Origin: Micromonospora zamorensis
GTDB taxonomy: Bacteria > Actinomycetota > Actinomycetes > Mycobacteriales > Micromonosporaceae
NCBI RefSeq assembly: GCF_900090275.1
Contig: NZ_LT607755.1
Coordinates: 3,596,001 to 3,660,000 of the forward strand
Reading direction: 5' to 3'
DNA: 64,000 bases
The notes beneath the pieces are model-generated. The model was not told where the DNA came from. It ran no database searches and worked only from the letters and a program-made list of their open reading frames with translations. A program made the position numbers and the translations under genes. This document shows, piece by piece, positions 47,828-57,301 of the stretch (within the stretch, counting starts at the first letter, position 1; the number at the start of each line of letters is the position of its first letter).

Positions 47828-48625
47828 ATGGCCGGCCCGGACGCCGAACTCACCGCGAAGCTTCAGCCCGACGTGCCGCACGCGGCCCGGATCTGGAACT
47901 ACTGGATGGGCGGCAAGGACAACTTCCAGTCCGACCGGGCGGCCGGCGACGCGGTCGCCGAGGTCTACCCGGAGATCGTCCTCATGGCGCAGCAGTCGCG
48001 CCTGTTCCTGGTGCGGGCCGTGCGTTACCTGGCGGCCGAGGCGGGCATCCGGCAGTTCCTGGACATCGGCACCGGCCTGCCCACCATGCAGAACACGCAC
48101 GCGGTCGCCCAGGGGGTCGCGCCCGACTCGCGGATCGTCTACGTGGACAACGACCCGATGGTGCTGGTGCACGCGCGGGCGCTGCTGGCGAGCACGACGT
48201 CCGAGGGTGTCACCACCTACGTACCCGCCGACTACCACGACCCGGAGAGGATCCTCGCCGAGGCGGCGCAGACGCTCGACTTCGACCAGCCCGTCGCGGT
48301 GATGTTCATGGGTGTGATGGGCTACGAGCCCGACCTCTCCGTGGTGCGCTCGATCGTCGAGCGGACCATGGACGCGATACCCTCCGGCAGCTACCTCGTG
48401 CTCTGGGACGGCACCAACACCAGCCCGGCTGTCGTCTCCGGTGCGGAGCGACTGGCACAGAGCGGCGGCGTCCCGTACATCCTGCGCAGCCCGGCGGACC
48501 TGGACAGTTGCTTCTCCGGCCTGTCGAAGGTGGAGCCGGGCCTGGTGCCGATCCCCCTGTGGCGACCGGACGAGCCCGACGTCACCGCGATCGACGCCTA
48601 CGGCGCGGTGGCCCGTAAACCCTGA
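47828..48625 (+). CDS. SAM-dependent methyltransferase, PF04672 (DUF574) family
   Basis: This 265-residue protein begins with the family hallmark PHAARIWNYWMGGKDNFQSDR. It continues with the SAM-binding motif FLDIGTGLPT, then VYVDNDPMVLVHARALL and later the block VAVMFMGVMGYEPD. The family is greatly expanded in actinomycetes and substrates are unknown; some members are associated with developmental regulation. The start at 47828 has AGGAG upstream. It is monocistronic, closed by a hairpin. Confidence 0.94.
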   Translation: MAGPDAELTAKLQPDVPHAARIWNYWMGGKDNFQSDRAAGDAVAEVYPEIVLMAQQSRLFLVRAVRYLAAEAGIRQFLDIGTGLPTMQNTHAVAQGVAPDSRIVYVDNDPMVLVHARALLASTTSEGVTTYVPADYHDPERILAEAAQTLDFDQPVAVMFMGVMGYEPDLSVVRSIVERTMDAIPSGSYLVLWDGTNTSPAVVSGAERLAQSGGVPYILRSPADLDSCFSGLSKVEPGLVPIPLWRPDEPDVTAIDAYGAVARKP

Positions 48626-48636
48626 CCGACAGCACG

Positions 48637-48673
48637 CCGCCCCGCTCGCGCCAGCACGGCGGGAGCGGGGCGG
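48637..48673. terminator. Hairpin between convergent methyltransferase and FN3/CBM2 genes
   Basis: CCGCCCCGCTC pairs with GAGCGGGGCGG (11 bp) around a 15-nt loop. Confidence 0.75.
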
Positions 48674-48680
48674 ACGTCGT

Positions 48681-49403
48681 TTACCGGGCGCAGGCCATCG
48701 TCAACCCGTCGGGCACCGCGCTGGTCGTCACCAGCATTCCGAACGTCGTCACGGCGTCCAACGCCAGCGTCCCGTTGTACGAGGCGTTGCGGACCGTGAC
48801 GTCGACACCGGCGGCCTCCGCCACGCCACCCCAGACGGTCTGGACGCGCTCGTCACCGGACCACCGCCAGGAGACGCGCCACCCGTCCAGTGGCTCCGTC
48901 CCGGTGTTGCGGACCGTGACCGTGGCGACGAAGCCGTTGCCCCAACGGGCGTCGATCGTGGCCGTGGCGCGGCAGGAAGCAAGGGGGGATGTCCGCGCCG
49001 ATGAGAACGCGTACGGGTCCCGCCGGCCCTCGACGTCGGTCAACCGGTACCAGTACTCCGTGTCCGGGGTCAGCCGGTCGACGGTGACCGAGCCGTTGCG
49101 CTCCGGCCCGGAGACGGCCACGGCAACCGGCGTCCGCCACTGTTGGGCGTCCTCACGGCTGGCGAAGAGGCTGACGGTCATCGGCGGGTCGTAGCCGCAG
49201 GGTGGGCGGAGGAAGATCGAGTACGAGATGGTGACGCTGGTGGTGGTGACCCCGGCGACGTTGGCGGTGATCGGCAACACGGGCGGGCAGGTGAGCGTCG
49301 GCGAGGGCGTCGGCGTGGCCGTGGGCGTGGGCTCTGTGGTGCCGCTCGCCCCGCCCCAGACGGCGAGCGCCACGGTCGTGACGGCGAGGAACATGCGAAG
49401 CAT
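48681..49403 (-). CDS. Secreted protein with FN3-like and CBM2-like domains
   Basis: This protein has 240 residues from the ATG at 49403 behind GGAGGT. Signal peptide (1-20) is followed by a Thr/Pro linker (TTEPTPTATPTPSPT), an FN3-like domain (about 40-135, with ERNGSVTVDRLTPDTEYWYRLTDVEG) and a CBM2-like domain (about 140-238: CRATATIDARWGNGFVATVTVRNTG...GWRVSWRWSGDERVQTVWG...). The CBM2 is bounded by the expected N- and C-terminal Cys and has the binding-face Trp residues. It has no catalytic domain, so it may be a chitin/cellulose-binding accessory protein. Confidence 0.85.
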   Translation of the reverse strand: MLRMFLAVTTVALAVWGGASGTTEPTPTATPTPSPTLTCPPVLPITANVAGVTTTSVTISYSIFLRPPCGYDPPMTVSLFASREDAQQWRTPVAVAVSGPERNGSVTVDRLTPDTEYWYRLTDVEGRRDPYAFSSARTSPLASCRATATIDARWGNGFVATVTVRNTGTEPLDGWRVSWRWSGDERVQTVWGGVAEAAGVDVTVRNASYNGTLALDAVTTFGMLVTTSAVPDGLTMACAR

Positions 49404-49619
49404 CGGTACCTCCGGTGGTTGCCGGGCACCGCTGACCGAGGGGGTAGCCGGTGCCGTGCTCAGGATCCGGTCGCCGACGAGGACTGCCCGGCACGGGTGA
49501 ACTGGCCACCGCGTGCGTCCCGTGGACCGGAGAAGGTGTGGTGCGCGCTGGCTCCCGAGCACGACCGAACCACATCATGGCAGTCGACAATCATCGATAC
49601 AAGGCCGTTGGGGATGGCC

Positions 49620-50717
49620 TCACCGGGGCGACGCGGCGACCCGCACCCGGTCGCTCTCCTTGTCGGAGAGGAACAGCGCCAGTGCCTGCCCCTGCTCGGC
49701 GACGGCGGTGCGGTCGGCCCGGGAGAAGCCGGTCAACGGGTTGACGGTCACCGTGCCCGCCTCGACGCTCCAGGTCGCGGCGACCCGGCCGTCGACCAGC
49801 ACCACGCGCTCACCGGCCACGGACAGGCCGCGGTGGGCGTCGTCGATGATCCGGCTGCGGTCGTCGTAGCCGAGGATCGCGTTGTCGAACGCCGGGAGGA
49901 AGCGCACCGGAGCGGGTGTCTCGGGGTCGGGGCGTGGTGCGTCGGCGAGGTCGATCAACTTTCGGCCACGCTCGTCGCGGAAGGTGATCAGCTCGTCGCG
50001 CATCGCGGCCACTGCGGCCGGCAGCCCGGCGAGGCCGGACCAGGCGCGCACGTCGGCCGTGGCGGCCGGCCCGAACGCGGCCAGATAGCGCCGTACGAGG
50101 ATCTGGCCGACGGGATCGGCGTCGTCCGGCGTCGGCGGGTGGACCTCCCGACCCAGCCACGCGGAGAGCAGGGCGTGTCGGGCGCCGCCCTTCATCCGCC
50201 ACACTCCGCGTGGCGGCAGTTGGGTCAGCGGGACGAGGGCCATCGCCATCTCGCCCAGGGCCTGCGGGCCCGGTGTCGGCCAGTGCTCGCCGAGCGCTCG
50301 CCCGATCTCGGGCATCGAGCGCGGCTCACCGTCGGCCAGCAGCGCCCGCGCCGCCGCGGCGAGCTCGTCGAGGCCAACCCCGTCCAACTCGCCGCGGTAG
50401 ACCCCGAGCACCCGCTGGCACAGCATGGCCTGGTGCCGGGATCGCCAGGCCAGCGCGTCGTCGGCGACGAGCAGGTGCACGGTGCGGCGCATGAGATGGG
50501 TACGCACCACCTGTCGCTGGGTCAGCAGGGTCGAGAGCACCGCGGGGTCGAAGGTGCGCAGCCGCGACCAGAGCCCGACGAAGGGTTCCTGCGGTTCCTG
50601 CGCCTGCAGGCCGCCGAGGTGCGCGACGGCGTCGAGGACCGGCAGGTCGGCGCGATCGAGCAGCAACTGCCGGGCGAGCGTCGCGCGGTTGAGCGCCCGC
50701 GGGTCGAGAACGGTCAC
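49620..50717 (-). CDS. Winged-helix DNA-binding protein, PF06224 (YcaQ/AlkX-like)
   Basis: This 365-residue protein shows the conserved pattern of the HTH_42 family: NRATLARQLLLDRADLPVLDAVAHLGGLQAQEPQEPFVGLWSRL in outline, then MRRTVHLLVADDALAWR, RRYLAAFGPAATADVRAWSGL, and VRFLPAFDNAILGYDDRSRI. Family members include DNA glycosylases acting on interstrand cross-links and alkylated bases. The QAQ/QEP segment matches the catalytic region of YcaQ-type enzymes. The GTG start at 50717 abuts GAGGAG, an unusually short spacing. It is monocistronic. Confidence 0.88.
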   Translation of the reverse strand: MTVLDPRALNRATLARQLLLDRADLPVLDAVAHLGGLQAQEPQEPFVGLWSRLRTFDPAVLSTLLTQRQVVRTHLMRRTVHLLVADDALAWRSRHQAMLCQRVLGVYRGELDGVGLDELAAAARALLADGEPRSMPEIGRALGEHWPTPGPQALGEMAMALVPLTQLPPRGVWRMKGGARHALLSAWLGREVHPPTPDDADPVGQILVRRYLAAFGPAATADVRAWSGLAGLPAAVAAMRDELITFRDERGRKLIDLADAPRPDPETPAPVRFLPAFDNAILGYDDRSRIIDDAHRGLSVAGERVVLVDGRVAATWSVEAGTVTVNPLTGFSRADRTAVAEQGQALALFLSDKESDRVRVAASPR

Positions 50718-50745
50718 CTCCTCATTGTCAGGCCCGGGGTGACAG

Positions 50746-50886
50746 TCACTGACGACGCGGCCGGTCGACGGGGCGGGTCACCGGGAACGAGCCGTACGTG
50801 ACGCCCGGCGCGAGCCTCCCGGTCGAGGTGAAGGTGATCCGGGTGCCCGCCTGGGCTACCGTGGCGGTCGCGGGCTGCGGGGACAC
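50746..50886 (-). pseudogene. C-terminal coding remnant
   Basis: A minus-strand frame of 46 codons ends with ATATVAQAGTRITFTSTGRL then APGVTYGSFPVTRPVDRPRRQ and a stop, with actinomycete-like third-position GC. It breaks off at about 50887 into an AT-rich patch containing CAAAAACTTTTG. It looks like the beta-stranded tail of a secreted protein whose upstream part is gone. The rest of the 319-bp spacer (50718-51036) holds the promoter of the carboxylase gene. Confidence 0.4.
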
Positions 50887-51036
50887 CAAAAACTTTTGTT
50901 CACTTCCTACAACTGAGAGACGGTTGGTTCGGTGGTTGCGCCATAGCGCTGGCAGCCGCCAGCCGGAAAGGTGATCACTGCTGGGAGCCGTCGTCTCGCG
51001 GCACGCAGTTCAAGGTCTAGCTAAGGGGTCAGTCGG

Positions 51037-54000
51037 GTGTTCAACCGTGTCGCCATCGTCAACCGTGGTGAAGCCGCCATGCGGCTCATCCACGCGGTCC
51101 GCGAGTTGGCCGCGGAGACCGGCAACCAGATCGAAACCGTCGCTCTCTACACCGACGTCGACCGCACCGCCACCTTCGTCCGCGAAGCGGACATCGCCTA
51201 CGATCTCGGTCCCGCGTCTGCCCGCCCGTACCTCAATCTGGCGGTGCTGGAGCGCGCCCTGACGGAGACCGGGGCCGACGCCGCCTGGGTCGGCTGGGGT
51301 TTCGTCGCCGAGGATCCCGCGTTCGCGGAGCTGTGCGAGAAGATCGGCGTCACCTTCGTCGGGCCGAGCCCGGACGCCATGCGCCAGCTCGGCGACAAGA
51401 TCGGCTCCAAGCTGATCGCCGAGGAGGTCGGCGTGCCGGTCGCGCCGTGGAGCCGCGGCGCCGTCGAGACCCTGGACGCCGCCCGCGCCTCGGCAGCCAA
51501 GATCGGCTACCCGCTGATGCTGAAGGCGACAGCGGGCGGCGGCGGGCGCGGCATCCGCGTGGTCCGCACCGAGGCCGAGCTGGTCGACGCGTACGAGCGG
51601 ACCAGTCAGGAGGCCGCGCGGGCATTCGGCAGCGGCATCGTGTTCCTGGAACGCCTGGTCACCGGGGCCCGGCACGTCGAGGTCCAGGTGATCGCCGACG
51701 GGCAGGGCACCGCATGGGCGCTCGGGGTGCGCGACTGCTCGGTGCAGCGACGCAACCAGAAGGTCATTGAGGAGTCGGCGTCGCCGGTGCTCGACCCGGC
51801 GCAGACCGCCGAGCTCAAGACGTCGGCCGAGCGGCTGGCCATCGCGGTCGGCTACCGCGGCGCGGCGACCGTCGAGTTCCTGTACCACCCCGGCGACCGG
51901 CTGTTCGCGTTCCTGGAGGTCAACACCCGCCTCCAGGTCGAGCACCCGATCACCGAGTTGACCACCGGGTTCGATCTGGTCAAGGCGCAGCTGCACGTCG
52001 CCTCCGGTGGGCGGCTCGACGGCGAGCCGCCGATGGAGCGCGGGCACGCCATCGAGGCCCGCCTGAACGCCGAGGATCCCGACCGCGACTTCGCGCCGTC
52101 GCCGGGGCGGATCGCGCGGCTGGACCTGCCCAGCGGCCCCGGCATCCGGGTGGACACCGGCGTCAGCGAGGGCGACACCATCCCGGCCGACTTCGACTCG
52201 ATGATCGCGAAGATCATCGCGTACGGCCGCAACCGCGACGAGGCGCTCGGCAAGCTGCGTCGGGCGATGGCGAACACCACGGTGATCATCGAGGGTGGCG
52301 CGACGAACAAGAGCTTCGTGCTCGACCTGCTCGACCAGCCCGAGGTGATCGACGCCAGCGCCGACACCGGCTGGATCGACCGCGTCCGCGGTGAGGGCCG
52401 ACTCGTCACGCACCGCCACTCCGCGGTCGCCCTGGCGGCCGCCGCCATCGAGTCGTACGAGGAGGAGGAGCGCGCCGAGCGGCAGCGGCTGCTGTCGACG
52501 GCGTCCGGTGGGCGCCCGCAGGTGCAGCACGCCAGCGGCCGACCGCTGGACCTCAAGCTGCGCGGTGTCGGCTACCGCACCCGCGTGGCACGGGTCGGCC
52601 CACACCGGTTCCGGGTCGGCATCGAGGCGGGCACCGTCGTCCGCACCGCCGACGTCGAACTCGACCGGTTCGACCGGCACACCGGCCAGATCGTCGTCAA
52701 CGGCATCCGGTACCGCCTGCTCACCGGCACGTACGGGCCGACCCACCTGGTCGAGGTGGACGGTGTGACGCACCGGGTCAGCCGCGACGAGGGCGGCGTC
52801 CTGCGCTCCCCGATGCCGGCACTCGTCGTCGCCACACCGATGGAGGTCGGCGCCGAGGTCGAGGCGGGCGCTCCGGTGCTGGTGCTCGAAGCGATGAAGA
52901 TGGAGACGGTGCTGCGTGCGCCGTTCAGGGCGCGTCTCAAGGAGTGCGCCGTCTCGGTGGGCAGCCAGGTCGAGGCGGGCGCGCCGCTGCTGCGCCTGGA
53001 GCCGCTCGCGGACGACGCCGAGGAGACCACGGACGACCCGACCGCCGAGACCGTCGAACTGGACCTGCCGACCGCCTACGAGACCGTTCCGGCGGAGGAG
53101 CGGGGCAGGCGCGGTCAGGAGGACCTGCGGGGTCTGCTGCTCGGCTTCGACGTCGACCCGCACGACGACCGCCGGGTGCTCGACGGCTACCTCGCCGCGC
53201 GGCGGGAGGCCGCCGAGGCCGGTCACCGGCCACTGGCCGCGGAACTCGACCTCATCGAGGTGTTCGCCGACCTCACCGAACTGAGCCGCAACCGGCCGAC
53301 GGGTGAGGACGGCGGCGCCGCGCACGTGCACAGCGCGCGGGAGTACTTCCACACCTACCTGCAGAGCCTCGACGTCGAGCGGGCCGGGCTGCCGGACGCC
53401 TTCCAGACCAGGCTCGCCAAGGCACTCGGCCGTTACGGCGTCACCGACCTGGAGCGCTCCCCCGCCCTCGAAGCCGCCGTCTTCCGGATCTTCCTCGCCC
53501 AGCAGCGCGCGTCCGCCGACGCCACGGTCATCGCGACCCTGCTGCGCGCCTGGCTGCGGGAGACCCCGCCGGACGAGAGTTTGCGCGAGCCCGCCGGTCT
53601 GGCGCTGGAGCGGCTGATCGCCGCGACGCAGGTCCGCTTCCCCGTGGTCGCCGACCTCGCCCGCGGCGTGGTGTTCGCCTGGTTCGCCCAGCCGCTGCTG
53701 CGCCGCAACCGCGCCCGGGTCTACGCCGAGGTCCGTGGGCACCTGCGGCACCTGGACGCGCACCCGGACGCGGCGGACCGCGCCGAGCGCATCGCCGAGA
53801 TGGTACGCAGCACCGAGCCACTGGTCCGGCTGCTCGGCCAGCGGCTCGTCCGCGACCACCTCGACAACGCGGTCATGCTGGAGGTGCTGACCCGCCGGTA
53901 CTACGGCAACAGGGCCCTCACCAGCGTGCGTACCCAGGAGGCCGCGGGCTGCACGTTCGTGGTCGCCGAGCGCGCCGATTCGAGCGTGGTCTCCGCCGCG

Positions 54001-56499
54001 GTGAGCTTCGACGCGTTGGGCGGCGCGCTGCGCGGGCTGGCCGAGCTGGCCGGCGACGAGGACTCCGTCGACGCCGACATCTACCTCGGCTGGGAGAACC
54101 AGCCGGAGGACTTCGACGCGATGGCGGCGGCGCTGGCCGAGGTCATCGCCGCGCACCCGCTGCCGCCTCAGGTCCGCCGGGTCACCACCACCGTCGCGGG
54201 TCGCGGCGGAGCGGTGATGCACCACCACTTCACCTTCCGGCCGTCGGGCACCCAGCTGACCGAGGACCGGCTGATCCGCGGCCTGCACCCGTACATCGCG
54301 CAGCGGATGCAGTTGGAGCGTCTGCACAAGTTCGACCTGACCCGGCTGCCGTCGTCGGACGAGGAGGTCTACCTCTTCCAGTGCGTGGCGCGCGAAAACC
54401 GGTCGGACGAGCGCCTCGTGGCGTTCGCGCAGGTGCGTGACCTGACCGAGCTTCGCGAGCAGGACGGCCGACTGGTCGCGCTGCCGACGACCGAGGACGC
54501 CATCGCCGCCTGCCTCGACTCGATCCGCCGCGCCCAGTCGCTGCGGCCGTCGAAGACGCGCTTCAACACCAACCGGATCGTGGTCTACGTCTGGCCGCCG
54601 AGCGAACTCACCCGCGAGGAGATGGAAATGATCGCCGGGCGCGTGCGCCCGACGACCGCGGGGGCCGGGCTGGAGGAGATCCTGTTCATCGCCCGCCAGC
54701 GCGACCGCCGGACCGGCGAGCTGACCAAGATCGCCGTACGGATCTCGTTCGACGCCGCGGGCGGCGCGGAGCTGGCCGTCGGCGAGCCGCCGGTCGAGGC
54801 GATCGAGCCGCTCGACGAGTACCGGCTCAAGGTGTTGCGCGCGAGCAGCCGCAACACGGTGTACCCGTACGAGCTGACCGGCCGGCTCGGTGACTTCGTC
54901 GAGCACGACCTCGACGACGACCACGCGCTGCAGCCGGTGGACCGGCCGCGGGGGCGCAACAGCGCCGCGATCGTCGCCGGGGTGGTCACGACGCCGACCG
55001 AGCGCTACCCGCAGGGCGTCACCCGGGTGGTGCTGCTCGGCGACCCGACGAAGTCGCTGGGTGCCCTGTCCGAGCCGGAGTGCCGGCGCGTGATCGCCGC
55101 CCTGGACCTGGCGGAGCGGATGCACGTGCCGCTGGAGTGGTGGGCGCTGTCCGCCGGCGCCCGGATCTCGATGACGTCGGGCACGGAGAACATGGACTGG
55201 GTGGCCGCGGCGCTCAAGCGGATCGTCGAGTTCACCCAGGCCGGCGGTGAGATCAACATCGTGGTCGCGGGCATCAACGTCGGCGCGCAGCCGTACTGGA
55301 ACGCCGAGGCGACGATGCTCATGCACACCAAGGGCATCCTGGTGATGACCCCGGACTCGGCGATGGTGCTCACCGGCAAGCAGTCGCTGGACTTCTCCGG
55401 TGGCGTGTCGGCCGAGGACAACTTCGGCATCGGTGGCTACGACCGGGTCATGGGCCCGAACGGGCAGGCACAGTACTGGGCGCCGAACCTGACGGCCGCC
55501 CGGGACGTGGTGATGGCGCACTACGACCACACGTACGTCGCGCCCGGCGAGGACGCACCCCGACGGGCGGTCACCACCGACCCGACCGACCGCGACATCT
55601 CCGACTTCCCGCACGACGTGGCGGGCAGCGCCTTCGCCACCGTCGGGGAGATCTTCTCCGTCGAGGCCAACCCGGACCGCAAGAAGCCGTTCGACATCCG
55701 TACGGTGATGCGGGCCCTCTCCGACCAGGACCACCCGGTGCTGGAGCGCTGGGCGGGCATGGCCGACGCGGACACCGCGGTCGTGCAGGACATCCACCTC
55801 GGTGGCATCCCGGTCTGCCTGCTCGGCATCGAGTCCCGGTCGGTGCCGCGGCACGGCTTCCCGCCCACCGACGGTCCGGACACCTACACGGCGGGCACGC
55901 TGTTCCCCCGCTCGTCGAAGAAGGCAGCGCGGGCCATCAACGCGGCCAGCGGCAACCGGCCCCTCGTCGTGCTGGCGAACCTGTCGGGCTTCGACGGCTC
56001 ACCGGAGTCGATGCGCAAGCTGCAACTGGAGTACGGGGCCGAGATCGGCCGCGCGATCGTGAACTTCCGGGGGCCCATCGTCTTCTGCGTGATCTCGCGC
56101 TACCACGGCGGTGCGTTCGTGGTGTTCTCGAAGGCGCTGAACCCGAACATGACAGTGCTCGCGCTGGAGGGCTCGTTCGCCTCGGTGCTCGGTGGCGCGC
56201 CCGCCGCCGCTGTGGTGTTCGCCGCCGACGTCAACGCCCGTACGGCGGCAGACCCCCGCGTGCGGGACCTGGAAGCCCGCGTCGGTGCCGCGGCCGGCAC
56301 CGAACGCGCCGCGCTGACCGCGGAACTCGACGAGCTGCGCTCGTCGGTGCGCGCGGAGAAGCTCGGCGAGGTGGCGACCGAGTTCGACCGGGTGCACAAC
56401 ATCCAGCGCGCCGTGCAGGTCGGCTCGGTGGATGCCGTCATCCGCGCCGCCGAGCTGCGTCCGCGCATCATCGAGGCCATCGAGGCCCGACTGGGGTGA
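51037..56499 (+). CDS. Single-chain multidomain acyl-CoA carboxylase (biotin carboxylase-BCCP-carboxyltransferase)
   Basis: This 1820-residue biotin enzyme starts with a GTG 8 nt after AAGGGG. The biotin carboxylase (about 1-460) has ATP loop ATAGGGGRGIRV (about 162-174), RRNQKVIEE and EVNTRLQVEHPITE (about 294-307). The BCCP domain has EAMKMET with biotinyl-Lys621. A central helical region (about 680-1150) resembles the eukaryotic ACC central domains. The N- and C-lobes of carboxyltransferase (about 1290-1820) include AGARISMTSGTENMDWV and RPLVVLANLSGFDGSPESM. The order is that of eukaryotic ACC rather than of the split actinobacterial AccA3/AccD system. It probably carboxylates acetyl- or longer acyl-CoA. 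It is flanked by its own promoter region. Confidence 0.92.
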   Translation: MFNRVAIVNRGEAAMRLIHAVRELAAETGNQIETVALYTDVDRTATFVREADIAYDLGPASARPYLNLAVLERALTETGADAAWVGWGFVAEDPAFAELCEKIGVTFVGPSPDAMRQLGDKIGSKLIAEEVGVPVAPWSRGAVETLDAARASAAKIGYPLMLKATAGGGGRGIRVVRTEAELVDAYERTSQEAARAFGSGIVFLERLVTGARHVEVQVIADGQGTAWALGVRDCSVQRRNQKVIEESASPVLDPAQTAELKTSAERLAIAVGYRGAATVEFLYHPGDRLFAFLEVNTRLQVEHPITELTTGFDLVKAQLHVASGGRLDGEPPMERGHAIEARLNAEDPDRDFAPSPGRIARLDLPSGPGIRVDTGVSEGDTIPADFDSMIAKIIAYGRNRDEALGKLRRAMANTTVIIEGGATNKSFVLDLLDQPEVIDASADTGWIDRVRGEGRLVTHRHSAVALAAAAIESYEEEERAERQRLLSTASGGRPQVQHASGRPLDLKLRGVGYRTRVARVGPHRFRVGIEAGTVVRTADVELDRFDRHTGQIVVNGIRYRLLTGTYGPTHLVEVDGVTHRVSRDEGGVLRSPMPALVVATPMEVGAEVEAGAPVLVLEAMKMETVLRAPFRARLKECAVSVGSQVEAGAPLLRLEPLADDAEETTDDPTAETVELDLPTAYETVPAEERGRRGQEDLRGLLLGFDVDPHDDRRVLDGYLAARREAAEAGHRPLAAELDLIEVFADLTELSRNRPTGEDGGAAHVHSAREYFHTYLQSLDVERAGLPDAFQTRLAKALGRYGVTDLERSPALEAAVFRIFLAQQRASADATVIATLLRAWLRETPPDESLREPAGLALERLIAATQVRFPVVADLARGVVFAWFAQPLLRRNRARVYAEVRGHLRHLDAHPDAADRAERIAEMVRSTEPLVRLLGQRLVRDHLDNAVMLEVLTRRYYGNRALTSVRTQEAAGCTFVVAERADSSVVSAAVSFDALGGALRGLAELAGDEDSVDADIYLGWENQPEDFDAMAAALAEVIAAHPLPPQVRRVTTTVAGRGGAVMHHHFTFRPSGTQLTEDRLIRGLHPYIAQRMQLERLHKFDLTRLPSSDEEVYLFQCVARENRSDERLVAFAQVRDLTELREQDGRLVALPTTEDAIAACLDSIRRAQSLRPSKTRFNTNRIVVYVWPPSELTREEMEMIAGRVRPTTAGAGLEEILFIARQRDRRTGELTKIAVRISFDAAGGAELAVGEPPVEAIEPLDEYRLKVLRASSRNTVYPYELTGRLGDFVEHDLDDDHALQPVDRPRGRNSAAIVAGVVTTPTERYPQGVTRVVLLGDPTKSLGALSEPECRRVIAALDLAERMHVPLEWWALSAGARISMTSGTENMDWVAAALKRIVEFTQAGGEINIVVAGINVGAQPYWNAEATMLMHTKGILVMTPDSAMVLTGKQSLDFSGGVSAEDNFGIGGYDRVMGPNGQAQYWAPNLTAARDVVMAHYDHTYVAPGEDAPRRAVTTDPTDRDISDFPHDVAGSAFATVGEIFSVEANPDRKKPFDIRTVMRALSDQDHPVLERWAGMADADTAVVQDIHLGGIPVCLLGIESRSVPRHGFPPTDGPDTYTAGTLFPRSSKKAARAINAASGNRPLVVLANLSGFDGSPESMRKLQLEYGAEIGRAIVNFRGPIVFCVISRYHGGAFVVFSKALNPNMTVLALEGSFASVLGGAPAAAVVFAADVNARTAADPRVRDLEARVGAAAGTERAALTAELDELRSSVRAEKLGEVATEFDRVHNIQRAVQVGSVDAVIRAAELRPRIIEAIEARLG

Positions 56500-56527
56500 G
56501 CGGACGGGATCGGGCGGGGTCCCAGCC

Positions 56528-57142
56528 TCAGCTGGTTCGCCGCGTACGGCTCTGGTCGCCCTCGGCCTGCCAGGCGACGACGAGGTCCTCCCGTGCCCGG
56601 GCGACCCGGGAGCGGATCGTGCCGATGGGGCACTGGCAGACGTCCGCGGCCTCGGCGTAGGAGAGGCCGAGCACGTGGGTGGCGACGAACGCCTCGCGAC
56701 GCTCCCGGGTCAGGCCGGCGATCAACTGGTGCAGGGTCACGCCCTCGTCGGCTCCGGCGGCGATCGCGCCGGCTGACTCGGCCGCTGTCTGCCAGTCCGG
56801 CACCGACGCGATCCTCGGCCGGGCCACCGCCGTCCGGACGTGGTCGACGGCGACGCGCCGGGCGATCGTGAACACCCATGTCCGGGCCGACGAGCGGCCG
56901 GCGAAGCCGGGCAGGTTGCGGAACGCCCGCAGGAACGTCTCCTGGGTCAGGTCGTCAGCCTCACCCGGCCCGGCGAGGTGCGACAGGAACCGCCAGACCT
57001 GGTCCTGGAGGGCCCGGATGAACGCGGTGGCGGCCTGCCGGTCACCCCGGCCCGCCTCCTTCGCCCAGCGGGTCACCTGGTCGTCGTCAGCGACGCCGTC
57101 TCGCACGGACCACCGTCCTGTGTGCCACGGGCGCTCCTTCAT
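56528..57142 (-). CDS. sigC: ECF sigma factor, SigC-like
   Basis: This 204-residue sigma factor has region 2 (about 38-110: AFIRALQDQVWRFLSHLAGPGEADDLTQETFLRAFRNLPGF in outline, then SSARTWVFTIARRVAVDHVR) and region 4 (about 135-190: LIAGLTRERREAFVATHVLGLSYAEAADVCQCPIGTIRSRVARARE). The wording closely follows M. tuberculosis SigC. No anti-sigma gene is adjacent, as for SigC. A possible ECF-type GGGAAC (57213-57218, minus strand) lies upstream. ATG at 57142 or a later GTG near 57091 are possible starts. In mycobacteria SigC has been linked to copper acquisition. Confidence 0.9.
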   Translation of the reverse strand: MKERPWHTGRWSVRDGVADDDQVTRWAKEAGRGDRQAATAFIRALQDQVWRFLSHLAGPGEADDLTQETFLRAFRNLPGFAGRSSARTWVFTIARRVAVDHVRTAVARPRIASVPDWQTAAESAGAIAAGADEGVTLHQLIAGLTRERREAFVATHVLGLSYAEAADVCQCPIGTIRSRVARAREDLVVAWQAEGDQSRTRRTS

Positions 57143-57301
57143 GGCGAGGTGCCGTCGTCGGGACGCCGCCGGTCAGCCGCGCATCCTGGTTGTCGCTGGC
57201 CGGTCCGGAAAAGTTCCCGGGCGCCCCCATTCGGTCGACTTCCCGGTTGCGTACCGGCGGGCCGGGGGCCACGGCGGGACGGCGCGCGCCTCGCCGGCCG
57301 C

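Noticed and set aside
51010..55854. A 1614-codon open frame on the minus strand opposite the carboxylase gene
   Set aside because: It is a by-product of high GC at third positions on the coding strand. Its translation is Arg/Gly/Val/His-rich with no domain, while the plus strand has all carboxylase motifs.
57207..57218. GGGAACTTTTCC upstream of sigC as a firm ECF promoter
   Set aside because: The -35-like GGGAAC is present but no convincing -10 CGTC/CGTT lies at 16-18 bp; kept only as a remark in the sigC entry.
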